Shown piece by piece: positions 55,879 through 64,000 of a stretch of 64,000 bases of DNA. Under the pieces are notes generated by a model, which worked only from the letters and a program-made list of their open reading frames with translations, was not told the origin of the DNA and ran no database searches. The translations under genes and the position numbers were made by a program. Every line of letters begins with the position of its first letter. Position 1 is the stretch's first letter. Source of the stretch: an uncultured Oleiphilus sp. (GTDB lineage Bacteria > Pseudomonadota > Gammaproteobacteria > Pseudomonadales > Oleiphilaceae). The stretch is from assembly GCA_913020045.1 (NCBI GenBank), contig CAJWBE010000008.1:55714-119713 (forward strand). The letters run 5' to 3'.

Positions 55879-56778
55879 ATGGTAACGCCAAAAGAACTAA
55901 AAAAACGTTACGATAACGGAGAAAACATTAGCCAGTTCCTTAGAGAGCAACAAGGCAGCTATACAAACAGTCGGGCAATCATAGAGGCATCCTATGACCT
56001 GCAAGCAGGCACATACGTGCGCGCGATGTCAGACCCGCAACACGCCCAATATAACAAGGACTACACATCTAAAATCGCTGAAGTAGTCGCCGGACTCTGC
56101 CAGCCAGTATCTATCTTGGAAGCAGGTGTAGGTGAAGGAACAACACTTTCGGGCGTTCTAAGGAATCTTGAAACGAGTGTTGAAAGTTATGGCTTTGACC
56201 TTTGCTGGTCGCGAGTCGCCTATGCGCAGCAATGGATGGGGGTAAAAGCTGACTCTCCAACGACACTTTTTACGGGAGACCTTTTCAACATTCCTCTTCA
56301 AGAAAGCTCAATTGATGTGGTTTATACATCTCATTCCATCGAGCCAAATGGAGGAAAGGAGAAAGAACTGCTTGAAGAGCTCTACCGAGTCACCGGCCGT
56401 TACTTGGTGCTTTTGGAACCAGGCTACGAACTCGCATCGCCTGAAGCCAAGAAAAGAATGGAGGCTCACGGCTATTGTAGAAACCTTCCGGAGACAGCTA
56501 AACAGTTAGGCTACAATGTGATTCAGCATGAACTGTTTCCGCTAGCAGCTAACCCCTTAAATCCAACAGCAATAACCATCATTAAGAAGGCGAATTCATT
56601 CTCGTTCAGCAAGCCAACCCCACTAGCATGCCCAGTTTATAAAACAGCTTTAGTCGAATATCCTGACGCAATGTACAGCCCAGAGGCGCTAGCGGCTTAT
56701 CCAATTATGCAAGGAATACCTTGCTTGCGAGAAGAGAACTCGATAACAGCGAGTCACTTCGAGGTTCTTCATAAATAA
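55879..56778 (+). CDS. SAM methyltransferase with Trm112-like C-terminal segment
   Basis: The 299-residue protein has a class I SAM-binding core: SILEAGVGEGTTLSGVL is motif I, IDVVYTSHSIEPNGGKEKEL follows, then VLLEPGYEL. The last 55 residues (LACPVYKTALVEYPDAMY ... AYPIMQGIPCL) resemble the zinc-ribbon of Trm112/YcaR proteins, but the first Cys pair is reduced to CPVY, so zinc may be lost. AAGGGC precedes the start. It is the second gene of the plus-strand set facing the pse operon. Confidence 0.82.
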   Translation: MVTPKELKKRYDNGENISQFLREQQGSYTNSRAIIEASYDLQAGTYVRAMSDPQHAQYNKDYTSKIAEVVAGLCQPVSILEAGVGEGTTLSGVLRNLETSVESYGFDLCWSRVAYAQQWMGVKADSPTTLFTGDLFNIPLQESSIDVVYTSHSIEPNGGKEKELLEELYRVTGRYLVLLEPGYELASPEAKKRMEAHGYCRNLPETAKQLGYNVIQHELFPLAANPLNPTAITIIKKANSFSFSKPTPLACPVYKTALVEYPDAMYSPEALAAYPIMQGIPCLREENSITASHFEVLHK

Positions 56779-56871
56779 TGACGCCATCGGTAAGCCCTCT
56801 TATTGATTAGAGGACTGCGTTTCGAACAACGTCAGCAAAACAACAAACCTATTTGAAATTAAGGAATAACG

Positions 56872-57489
56872 ATGAGCTACAAAACAGAACAAGAGACCTT
56901 TTGGTCTGGTGAGTTTGGCGATGAGTACATTGAGAGAAACCAAGGCAAGGCTGTCATTGCGGCAAATACGGCGTTGTTTTCAAAAATACTACAATCAACC
57001 AATTCCATCTCAAGCATCATAGAGTTTGGGTCAAATATTGGGCTTAACCTGCATGCGCTAAAAAGCCTTCTGCCTCTCGCTAAGCTTTCTGCAATTGAAA
57101 TCAATCAGAAAGCTGCTGCTAAGTTAAAAGAAATTGGCGATATCCACATTCACCAGACCTCAATCCTTGACTTTCAACCTACCGAAGAATATGACGTGGC
57201 TTTAATCAAAGGTGTTTTGATACATATAAACCCTGACGAGCTGAATGCTGTTTACGAACGCCTATATAAAGCCAGCAGAAAATATATATGCATCGCAGAA
57301 TACTATAACCCCTCACCTGTGGCGCTGAGTTATCGAGGCCATGACAGCAAGTTATTCAAAAGGGATTTTGCTGGTGAAATGCTGGATAAGTTCCCTGACC
57401 TTAAGCTAGTTGACTATGGTTTTGTGTATCACAGAGACAATAACTTTCCGCAAGACGATACGACTTGGTTTCTGTTAGAAAAACGTTAG
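56872..57489 (+). CDS. Pseudaminic acid biosynthesis-associated methylase
   Basis: This 205-residue class I methyltransferase begins KTEQETFWSGEFGDEYIERN, a block specific for the methylase family found with pseudaminic acid genes. The SAM motif is IIEFGSNIGLNLHAL, followed by AIEINQKA. It probably methylates pseudaminic acid or a related glycan. AAGGAATAACG precedes the start. It converges on pseI. Confidence 0.92.
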   Translation: MSYKTEQETFWSGEFGDEYIERNQGKAVIAANTALFSKILQSTNSISSIIEFGSNIGLNLHALKSLLPLAKLSAIEINQKAAAKLKEIGDIHIHQTSILDFQPTEEYDVALIKGVLIHINPDELNAVYERLYKASRKYICIAEYYNPSPVALSYRGHDSKLFKRDFAGEMLDKFPDLKLVDYGFVYHRDNNFPQDDTTWFLLEKR

Positions 57490-57507
57490 AACAAGAGACT
57501 AAGAGAA

Positions 57508-57542
57508 ACCCTACAGACCTGACCTTAAAGGGGCTGTAGGGT
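57508..57542. terminator. Hairpin between the convergent glycan genes
   Basis: ACCCTACAG (57508-57516) pairs perfectly with CTGTAGGGT (57534-57542) around a 17-base loop. No T-run follows on the plus strand; on the minus strand GGGTTTCTC follows. It lies between the convergent methylase and pseI genes and may end both transcripts. Confidence 0.5.
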
Positions 57543-57609
57543 CAAAGCCGCACGGAGGCTCTTTCAAGCTAGTAAAGTGCACCAGCAAACCATAATAAGC
57601 GAAACACTA

Positions 57610-58656
57610 CTATTCAATTAATTCCCAATTCAATGCAGTTCCAAACTCAATATCTACACGCGCTTTCTTACCAATTATTGCATCATAATCCCGAGGGGGT
57701 AAGCCAAAACCTGGGCGAATAGACCGAATATTTTTTTCACTTATAAACTCGCCAGCGTTGATGTTTGCCACCGCATATAAAGATCGACGAAAGACCTTAT
57801 TGCCTTTCTCACTTTCTTTTAAGTCGTAACTTACGCGACCTAGAGACTCCCAAGCTGTATTAGCGCTCGATACCAGAGACGTAAGCTCATCAGGCTCTAA
57901 TGAAAAACTATCATCGGGCCCTCCGCCTTGCCGATCTAGGGTGACATGCTTCTCAATAATAGACGCCCCCATCGCGACACTAGTCACCGCGGTGACATTA
58001 TCAACCGTATGGTCGGACAAACCAGTAACCAAACCATAGCGTCGAATCATATCTGGGATAATGCGCAAGTTGTAATCTTCTGCTTTAGCTGGATAACCAC
58101 TCACACAATGCAGTATCGCGAGATCTGAGCAACCTCCTGATTTCGCAGCTTCTATGGCCTCCTCTATCTCTTCCCCGCTCGCCATTCCGGTGGAGATAAT
58201 CATTGGTTTACCTGTCGCTGCTACATACTTTATTAAAGGTATGTCGACGGCCTCAAATGAGGCAATCTTATACGCCGGCGCGTTCAAGTCTTCCAGTAAA
58301 TCAACAGCGGTATTATCAAATGGCGAGCTAAAAATACTAATGCCAATTTTCCTGGCATAGTCAAACAGCGGCTTATGCCATTCCCAAGGCATATGTGCCT
58401 CAGAATATAGATCATATAAAGTTCGTCCCCCCCACAATCCACCCTTGATCCGAAATTCTGGCCTGTCACAATTAATGGTAATAGTGTCTTGCGTATAGGA
58501 CTGCAGCTTTATCGCGTCCGCTCCGCTCCGCTTAGCCATCGCTATTATTTTGAATGCACGCTCTATATCCCCATTATGATTGGCTGACAGCTCAGCAATA
58601 ATATAGGGAGGATGTTCTTCTCCAATTTTTCTATCATTTATTAGTATCGATTTCAT
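57610..58656 (-). CDS. pseI: Pseudaminic acid synthase
   Basis: PseI condenses 2,4-diacetamido-2,4,6-trideoxy-L-altrose with phosphoenolpyruvate to give pseudaminic acid. The 348-residue protein has a NeuB-type TIM barrel (YIIAELSANHNGD, KLQSYTQDT, IISTGMASGEE, HCVSGYPA, GLSDHT, EKHVTLDR) and a C-terminal SAF antifreeze-like domain (RRSLYAVANINAGEFISEKN). The ANHNGD start and GGLWGGRTLY are PseI-like and not NeuB-like. Its start overlaps the pseH stop (ATGA). Confidence 0.95.
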   Translation of the reverse strand: MKSILINDRKIGEEHPPYIIAELSANHNGDIERAFKIIAMAKRSGADAIKLQSYTQDTITINCDRPEFRIKGGLWGGRTLYDLYSEAHMPWEWHKPLFDYARKIGISIFSSPFDNTAVDLLEDLNAPAYKIASFEAVDIPLIKYVAATGKPMIISTGMASGEEIEEAIEAAKSGGCSDLAILHCVSGYPAKAEDYNLRIIPDMIRRYGLVTGLSDHTVDNVTAVTSVAMGASIIEKHVTLDRQGGGPDDSFSLEPDELTSLVSSANTAWESLGRVSYDLKESEKGNKVFRRSLYAVANINAGEFISEKNIRSIRPGFGLPPRDYDAIIGKKARVDIEFGTALNWELIE

Positions 58657-59582
58657 AACAGGCTCACAGGAACTAATAACTCAGCTAGACCAGAAATTGC
58701 CAAACCCTCCGCGTTGTAAACTAAGGTACTAACAACAAGCTTCCGACCTATTTTTGAGTCTACTTTAAAAACAGCTCTCAACTCCGTATTGGGATATATA
58801 GGTTTAATAAATTTCATTGACTGATTTATATAAACAGTTCCTTCTCCCGGAAAAAGAGTCCCAAATACATTGGAAAAAATAGAGGCCGCTAGAAATCCAT
58901 GAACTAGCTTTCCATTAAACCCAAGCTCCCGTGCAAACTTATCATCACGGTGAACTCTATTCTTATCTCCAGAGACCTCCGCAAATTCTCTAACTTGGTC
59001 GTCGGTCATTACAAACTTATGTTCATAGGTAGAACCGGGAGAAAACTTCCCTTTCTCTCTATTTATAATTTCATCTCGGCACCGAAGCCAATCATCTCTG
59101 AAAATTGCTAAGCGATAGATATCCCAAAACTCAGCGTCATGAAAATGTTGCTTCCGAAACACTCCCTCCACTTGGAATCCATGCTTTCTATGAAACCGAA
59201 TAACCGACTCATTAAATTCTAATACTTCGCAATAAAGCTTGTTCAATTCCAGCGTATTAAAAGCGTAGTCTAGTGCTGCGACCTCCATCATGGAGCCGAT
59301 GCCTCGCACCGAAGAATCACCCGAATAAAAGGCCCAGCTCGCCGACTTTGACGCTTGGTGTATTTCCACAAAACCTATCACTCCACACGGCTGATCATCC
59401 ACCTCGAACACAAAATACCGTCGCTTTGAATCACCCTTTAGACCCTCGAACCAAGACATGTGCTCTTCTTTGGTAATCTCATGGGTTGTATACATATTCT
59501 GTCGAACTTCTGGTTTGTTTCGCCACTCCAAAACAAGGTCCAAATACTCTTCCGATAACGGTACTAACTGTACATGCCCCAT
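58653..59582 (-). CDS. pseH: PseH acetyltransferase fused to MaoC/PhaJ-type hydratase
   Basis: The first half (residues about 5-165) is a GNAT acetyltransferase like PseH, which acylates the C4 amino group of UDP-4-amino-4,6-dideoxy-N-acetyl-beta-L-altrosamine. The second half (residues about 185-309) is a MaoC hotdog domain: SGDKNRVHRDDKFA with Asp206 and His211, then LVHGFLAASIFSNVFGTLFPGEGTVYINQSMKF. This closely follows PhaJ, the (R)-specific enoyl-CoA hydratase, and keeps its Asp-x4-His catalytic pair. Standalone PseH is about 160-180 residues. Start: ATG 59582 is preferred; TTG 59591 is possible. It lies inside the pse operon. Confidence 0.9.
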   Translation of the reverse strand: MGHVQLVPLSEEYLDLVLEWRNKPEVRQNMYTTHEITKEEHMSWFEGLKGDSKRRYFVFEVDDQPCGVIGFVEIHQASKSASWAFYSGDSSVRGIGSMMEVAALDYAFNTLELNKLYCEVLEFNESVIRFHRKHGFQVEGVFRKQHFHDAEFWDIYRLAIFRDDWLRCRDEIINREKGKFSPGSTYEHKFVMTDDQVREFAEVSGDKNRVHRDDKFARELGFNGKLVHGFLAASIFSNVFGTLFPGEGTVYINQSMKFIKPIYPNTELRAVFKVDSKIGRKLVVSTLVYNAEGLAISGLAELLVPVSLL

Positions 59583-59597
59583 ATCACTCAACTCACT

Positions 59598-60713
59598 CTA
59601 AAGAATTTCATCTAGTATCCGTCTAGCGCCCATTCCATCACAAACACTAGAAATATGATCCATGTTTTCTTGATACACAGAGGGGCATGCAAAATAATTT
59701 ATATACTCTGCTAATTCACATTGTAAATTTTCTGAGTCTATATTGACGACCCTGACCAAGTTCGCCTCTTCTAGGTTTCGCGCAGCAGAAATCTGATTAT
59801 CCGCAATCACGCATAAGATTGATGGTAGCGACATTGCAAACCTTTCCCACGTTGTCGAACCAGCAGCACCGATACAAAGATGATGCGACAACATCAATTC
59901 AGCCATATTTGTCGCGTCAACAAAAAGCTTAGTATTCTGATTGTTCTCAGCAAGTACTTTTAATTGCTCAATATTTGGATTCAATCCTCCGGAAACAATA
60001 GATATTTCAAAATTCTTGTTTGGGTCAATACTCAGCAATTGCTTAACTATTCTCGATGCGTAATTTTGATTGTCCACTCCACCCAAAGAAACTAGTATTC
60101 TTAATTTTCCTTTGGGGAACTCTCTATTATTTTTTGCGCTCAATAAAGCGAACTCTTTTCTTAACAAAGCATATTGAGCACCAACAAACAGCCTAGTGTT
60201 TGGGCTCACCAGTCCCCCGTAATCAGAGGCTCGCTTACCAAAAGTCTGGTCCAATAGCCATTGGCAATCATGCTGCCTATCGCTAAGATCATCTATTACA
60301 AATACAGGTGACAACTGTTTAAGCAATCGCTCCCAAGGAGCACCAAGAGCATAGTGATCAACCATAATAAAAAGAGGTGGAACGCCATCTCTTATCTTAC
60401 ATAGCTCTTCAATCACACCGAGTGATAACAAAGCATCCTGATTTTCACTTCCTTTTAGCCAAGAGGAGTGTGAGTAATCACCACCACTAGCATCCGAGGA
60501 TTCTGGGATTAGTATCAACTCACCACCGAGCTGCTTAACTTTAACCTCGATCAATTCAGACGTAAATTTAGTAATCAGTACGACATCAATACCCAGATCT
60601 TTAGCCCACTCGGCAAGCGCCAAACAACGCATAACATGACCAATACCAATTTTAGGGTTGGCATCCGCTCTAACTACAAACCACCGCCTTGGTCTAGCCA
60701 CCTTTAGGTTCAA
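59598..60713 (-). CDS. pseG: UDP-2,4-diacetamido-2,4,6-trideoxy-beta-L-altrose hydrolase
   Basis: PseG removes UDP to release the sugar used by PseI. The 371-residue GT-B-like protein has VVRADANPKIGIGHVMRCLALAEWA near the start, a PseG hallmark, then FVIDDLSDR, RILVSLGGVDNQNYASRI and GAAGSTTWERFAM. The start is TTG 60713 or GTG 60701; neither has a strong ribosome binding site, and translation is probably coupled to pseF, which it overlaps by 20 bases. Visibly AT-richer than genes outside the island. Confidence 0.94.
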   Translation of the reverse strand: MNLKVARPRRWFVVRADANPKIGIGHVMRCLALAEWAKDLGIDVVLITKFTSELIEVKVKQLGGELILIPESSDASGGDYSHSSWLKGSENQDALLSLGVIEELCKIRDGVPPLFIMVDHYALGAPWERLLKQLSPVFVIDDLSDRQHDCQWLLDQTFGKRASDYGGLVSPNTRLFVGAQYALLRKEFALLSAKNNREFPKGKLRILVSLGGVDNQNYASRIVKQLLSIDPNKNFEISIVSGGLNPNIEQLKVLAENNQNTKLFVDATNMAELMLSHHLCIGAAGSTTWERFAMSLPSILCVIADNQISAARNLEEANLVRVVNIDSENLQCELAEYINYFACPSVYQENMDHISSVCDGMGARRILDEIL

Positions 60714-61407
60714 TTTCTTCTTGATGTAACGTACTAGATATCAATTCTGCGCGAGTCCAGTCCGCCAAAGTATCAATGTCTTGCACACGGTAACTAGGAA
60801 GTAAATGCGGCTTCGAGTCTGCCCCATTAAAAACATTCTTATCCGCAAGGAATGCACTCGCCTTCCCAAAATAAAACTGCCCTGCGTCATGGTATGCTTT
60901 AGTTAGATCTTGCGACCGAGATTTCAAGTGCGCAGGTTCAAACATCTCACATAAGCCGTCCTTATTAATTTTAAATGCTCGCTGTATCGGAAAAGAGTAC
61001 TCGGTAGCGCTAAATACATAATCTAGCGATTCATGTATCAACAAATGATACGCTTCAGTCAGGTCAGCGACCTTGATAAGAGGGGCAGTCGCATAAATAC
61101 AACAGATTTCAGAGACATCGACAGCCTGATCAGCGTACCAGCTTAAGGTATGTTTGATTACATCAACGGTTGTCGCGTAGTCGTCGGCGATGTTGTCAGG
61201 CCGCATAAAAGGCACTTTGGCGCCATAACGTTCAGCTACCTCGGCAATTTCTTTGTCATCGGTAGAAACAATCACTTCATCGAACAGCCCGCTACTAAGT
61301 GCAGCTTCGATCGAGTACGCGATAATGGGTTTACCATGAAAAAGCTTGATGTTTTTTCTGGGAATGCGCTTACTGCCGCCCCGGGCTGGAATCATTGCGA
61401 CAATCAT
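60694..61407 (-). CDS. pseF: Pseudaminic acid cytidylyltransferase
   Basis: PseF activates pseudaminic acid with CTP. The 237-residue protein opens MIVAMIPARGGSKRIPRKNI, the CMP-sialate synthase signature, and has STDDKEIAEVAERYGAKVPF and the late DIDTLADWTRAE block. It is in the pse operon: ATGA overlap with pseC, 20-base overlap with pseG. Confidence 0.95.
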   Translation of the reverse strand: MIVAMIPARGGSKRIPRKNIKLFHGKPIIAYSIEAALSSGLFDEVIVSTDDKEIAEVAERYGAKVPFMRPDNIADDYATTVDVIKHTLSWYADQAVDVSEICCIYATAPLIKVADLTEAYHLLIHESLDYVFSATEYSFPIQRAFKINKDGLCEMFEPAHLKSRSQDLTKAYHDAGQFYFGKASAFLADKNVFNGADSKPHLLPSYRVQDIDTLADWTRAELISSTLHQEEIEPKGG

Positions 61408-62573
61408 GACGGACCTACAATGGACTTAAGAGCGTCAATAACACGACTTTGCTGCGCCTCTGTCATCAGATGAAACATCGGAAGTGAAATCGCTTCGGCG
61501 TAATATTTTTCTGCTTGAGGGAAGTCTCCTCGGCTAAAACCAAGGTCTTGATAATACGGCTGAGTATGGATCGGTATATAATGAACATTCACGCCAATAT
61601 CGGCTTGCCGAAGTTGATCAAACACCTGCTTCCGCGTCAGTTCAATTTCGTCTAATTTTAAGCGAATAACGTACAAGTGCAGCCCAGAATAGGTATCTTC
61701 ATGCTTCTGCGGCAAGCGCACCGGTAGGCCAGCTAATGCTGAATCATAGCGTCGAGAGAGTTCGTGGCGCTTGGATACGAACTCATCTAAACGCTGTATC
61801 TGGCTTAAGCCCAACGCCGCCTGTAAGTCAGTCATACGATAATTGAAGCCCAGCGCTAACTGTTCATAATACCATGCGCCATCGGCCTCATTCTGCAACA
61901 AATCCGAATCGCGAGTCACACCGTGAGAGCGAAACAGCTCCATCTTCTGCGCGAGATCCTGACAGTTTGTTGTGGCCACCCCGCCTTCGGCAGTGGTAAT
62001 TATTTTTACGGGGTGGAAACTAAAAACCGTAATGTCCGCAAACTGATTGCCTCCGATAGCCTCACCCAAATACTTACCACCAATCGCATGCGAGGCATCT
62101 TCTATCACTCGCACATTGAATTGATCAGCTAGGCGCTTTATCGATTTCATATCGCAGCTTTGACCACAAAGATGCACGGCAACAATGACTTTAGGTAAGC
62201 GATTTTGTTGCTCAGCCTGCTTTAGTTTTTCTTCCAAAGCGCTTGGACAGAGGTTGTAAGTCAGAGGATCAATATCAACAAAATCAACCTTAGCGCCGCA
62301 ATACAAACCGCAATTCGCTGACGCCACAAAACTAATCGGAGTGGTCCATAGCCAGTCGCCCTTGCCAAGCCCTAACGAGAGGCACGCGATATGTAGGGCA
62401 GACGTCGCGCTATTGACCGCAAGCGCGTATTTCGACCCGGTATACTGACAAAGCGCATTCTCAAAAGCGGGCACCTTGGGCCCTTGCGTCAAGTAATCTG
62501 ATGTCAGAACGCTAACGACACTATCAATATCTTGCTGGGTGATATCTTGTTTTCCGTAAGGTATAAAGCTCAT
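61404..62573 (-). CDS. pseC: UDP-4-amino-4,6-dideoxy-N-acetyl-beta-L-altrosamine transaminase
   Basis: PseC aminates the PseB product with PLP and glutamate. The 389-residue DegT/DnrJ/EryC1-type protein has TSDYLTQGPKVPAFE, the conserved EDASHAIGGKY, the PLP-lysine in FSFHPVKIITTAEGG, and YRMTDLQAALG. It lies two bases after pseB and overlaps pseF by four. Confidence 0.96.
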   Translation of the reverse strand: MSFIPYGKQDITQQDIDSVVSVLTSDYLTQGPKVPAFENALCQYTGSKYALAVNSATSALHIACLSLGLGKGDWLWTTPISFVASANCGLYCGAKVDFVDIDPLTYNLCPSALEEKLKQAEQQNRLPKVIVAVHLCGQSCDMKSIKRLADQFNVRVIEDASHAIGGKYLGEAIGGNQFADITVFSFHPVKIITTAEGGVATTNCQDLAQKMELFRSHGVTRDSDLLQNEADGAWYYEQLALGFNYRMTDLQAALGLSQIQRLDEFVSKRHELSRRYDSALAGLPVRLPQKHEDTYSGLHLYVIRLKLDEIELTRKQVFDQLRQADIGVNVHYIPIHTQPYYQDLGFSRGDFPQAEKYYAEAISLPMFHLMTEAQQSRVIDALKSIVGPS

Positions 62574-62575
62574 AA

Positions 62576-63589
62576 CTAAACTTTAAAGTCGGGAGCAATG
62601 TGCTCTTTGATAAGCTCTCTTAGTGATTCTACCGTTTCCCAATCTTCATTGGTTCCAGAGTTGTACTTAAAACCAAATGGCACTTTCTCCGCGTTATGCT
62701 TCTTAAGATAGTCTTGCTCTGTGTAACTATACGAGACAGAAGGCAAAATTGCGTAGTAGCGACCTAGATCAATCGTATTTAACGAATCAGTATCGGTAAT
62801 CATTTCTTCGTGAAGCTTCTCGCCTGGGCGAATGCCGACAATCTTAGTTTGGCATTCCGGCGCCACTGCCGTTGCTATATCTAAAATTTTGTATGACGGA
62901 ATTTTGGGCACAAAGATCTCGCCGCCAAGATGATTTTCCAAAGCGAACATCACCATGTCGACACCATCTTGCAACGAAATATTGAAGCGAGTCATCTCTT
63001 CATGCGTAATTGGCAGAACGCCTTCCTTTCTTTTCTCCATAAAAAATGGGATCACAGAGCCGCGCGAACCCATAACATTTCCATATCTCACAACACTAAA
63101 GCGAATGTCTTTTGAGCCCTTAATATTGTTAGCCGCAGCAAATAATTTGTCCGAGGCTAGCTTTGTTGCCCCGTACAAATTTATGGGCGCGCATGCTTTA
63201 TCAGTCGATAGCGCAACAACATCTTTTACTCCGGTAGCGAGCGCTGCATGAATTACGTTTTCCGCACCATCAATATTGGTTCGAATACACTCCGTTGGGT
63301 TGTATTCGGCAGTATCTACCTGCTTTATTGCCGCCGCATGAATGACAACATCCACGCCCTCACAGGCTTGAGTGATTCGCGCTTTATCCCTTACATCCCC
63401 AATAAAAAAACGTAGCTGAGAGTATTCACTGGCGGGATAGTTGAGCCGAATCTCCGATTGTTTAAGCTCATCGCGGGAATAAATAATAATTTTTTTAACT
63501 TTAGGGTATCTAGCTAAAATCGTTTCTAAGAATTTTTTCCCGAATGAACCGGTGCCACCAGTAATCAAGACAGATTTGCCATTAAGCAT
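62576..63589 (-). CDS. pseB: UDP-N-acetylglucosamine 4,6-dehydratase (inverting)
   Basis: PseB starts the pseudaminic acid route, making UDP-2-acetamido-2,6-dideoxy-beta-L-arabino-hexos-4-ulose. The 337-residue SDR has SVLITGGTGSFGKKF (NADP site), YSRDELKQSEI, ALSTDKACAPINLYGATKL (catalytic TDK-x-YxxxK region) and IRPGEKLHEEMIT. It is the first gene of the pseB-C-F-G-H-I operon; TTGGAA precedes the ATG. Confidence 0.96.
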   Translation of the reverse strand: MLNGKSVLITGGTGSFGKKFLETILARYPKVKKIIIYSRDELKQSEIRLNYPASEYSQLRFFIGDVRDKARITQACEGVDVVIHAAAIKQVDTAEYNPTECIRTNIDGAENVIHAALATGVKDVVALSTDKACAPINLYGATKLASDKLFAAANNIKGSKDIRFSVVRYGNVMGSRGSVIPFFMEKRKEGVLPITHEEMTRFNISLQDGVDMVMFALENHLGGEIFVPKIPSYKILDIATAVAPECQTKIVGIRPGEKLHEEMITDTDSLNTIDLGRYYAILPSVSYSYTEQDYLKKHNAEKVPFGFKYNSGTNEDWETVESLRELIKEHIAPDFKV

Positions 63590-63922
63590 TTTTATATTCC
63601 AAAATTTTGTTACTGCATATTTCTGACATTAAGCGGAAGTCTGAAAAATACAAACGCTGATTTACAGCCCTTGGCTTTACGCTCAGGTCTACTTCCAAAA
63701 ACTATCGTTACTCTATTTCTTCTGCGTATCGTTTTCTATCCTAGTTAGCCGACAATCGTCCAACGACTGGGACATGGTTCACATGCGACAACTATTCAAC
63801 ATTCTTTTACCAATAGTTTTGGCCGATAAGACTCTGCGCATTGGATATAGACAAACAAAGAGAATGAAAAAGCTATACTCGTTTACCGTATTTTAATGCC
63901 CTAAACATAGATCTGTAAGCAC
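63590..63922. other. Intergenic region upstream of the pse operon
   Basis: This 333-base AT-rich stretch separates the pse operon from a gene at the window edge. It must hold the pseB promoter, but I cannot place it. A GCCGATAA at 63822 lies on the plus strand with no plus-strand gene behind it. Confidence 0.5.
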
Positions 63923-64000
63923 CTAAAACAACTCAGCAGTGCCCGGTTCGTCGGGCGCTTCTAGGCCTTCGATGCCTTCCGCTTTGGCGACGGTCTCGTC
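63923..64000 (-). CDS. C-terminal end of an unidentified gene (cut by window end)
   Basis: The last 78 bases are an open minus-strand frame ending in TAG at 63923: DETVAKAEGIEGLEAPDEP then GTAELF. It is GC-richer than the AT-rich intergenic region beside it, as coding DNA here is. The family cannot be named from 25 residues. Confidence 0.45.
   Translation of the reverse strand, partial: DETVAKAEGIEGLEAPDEPGTAELF

Noticed and set aside
63822..63829. GCCGATAA as a promoter of the pse operon
   Set aside because: It points away from pseB and has no -35 element or plus-strand gene.

Overview
The window is a chromosomal segment of a Gram-negative gammaproteobacterium, probably a marine member of the Oceanospirillales/Cellvibrionales/Pseudomonadales side of the class. 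The evidence is gene content and local order. engB, cytochrome c4, dsbA and an endonuclease/exonuclease/phosphatase gene run together as in pseudomonads; coaD sits with a YfhL-type ferredoxin; rpmB-rpmG sits near radC; mrcB is followed by a TPR lipoprotein like LpoP. A wax-ester synthase, RapA, SelO, YaeQ, YheU, DUF3301 and DUF1244 proteins fit the same group. Coding density is high. I see no tRNA, rRNA, insertion sequence, prophage or CRISPR array.

Layout. 1-7.4 kb: the 3' part of polA, an exported protein, a PilZ protein preceded by three tandem 21-bp repeats, a START-domain protein, and a four-gene run of two spondin-domain proteins plus a response regulator and histidine kinase. 7.5-13.2 kb: the SOS mutagenesis cassette imuA-imuB-dnaE2 behind a perfect LexA box. 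13.3-19.2 kb: an AI-2E family permease with a tiny coupled membrane ORF, a coiled-coil membrane protein, coaD-ferredoxin, a coniferyl-aldehyde-dehydrogenase-like enzyme divergent from a TetR regulator with a perfect 24-bp palindrome between them, and engB. 19.4-25.5 kb: cytochrome c4, dsbA, EEP-family protein, rpmB-rpmG, radC, DUF4442, DUF1244, rarD and DUF3820. 25.5-34.8 kb: a chemoreceptor with a periplasmic sensor-like partner, msrB, rapA, a cupin, a GST, a conserved small protein, a SWIM-domain protein and YheU. 34.9-49.4 kb: a molybdopterin oxidoreductase, SDR, alpha/beta hydrolase, NnrU, SelO, FKBP isomerase, wax-ester synthase, a lipoprotein with YigZ, and the operon mrcB-lpoP-like-yaeQ-DUF3301. 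49.4-54.7 kb: an APH/ATPase fusion, small proteins, and an AidB-like acyl-CoA dehydrogenase divergent from a TetR regulator. 54.9-63.6 kb: a surface-glycan island. Three plus-strand genes (one unrecognised, two methyltransferases) face a complete minus-strand pseudaminic acid operon pseB-C-F-G-H-I. The final 78 bases are the tail of an unidentified minus-strand gene.

How it works together. pseB, C, H, G, I and F give the whole route from UDP-GlcNAc to CMP-pseudaminic acid, usually used for flagellin or surface polysaccharide. The most unusual gene is pseH: its acetyltransferase domain is fused to a PhaJ/MaoC-type (R)-enoyl-CoA hydratase domain that keeps the Asp-x4-His catalytic pair. This suggests the enzyme may make and transfer an (R)-3-hydroxyacyl group, such as 3-hydroxybutyryl, instead of plain acetyl. 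That is the best candidate here for undescribed chemistry. The nearby genes would then finish or attach the sugar.
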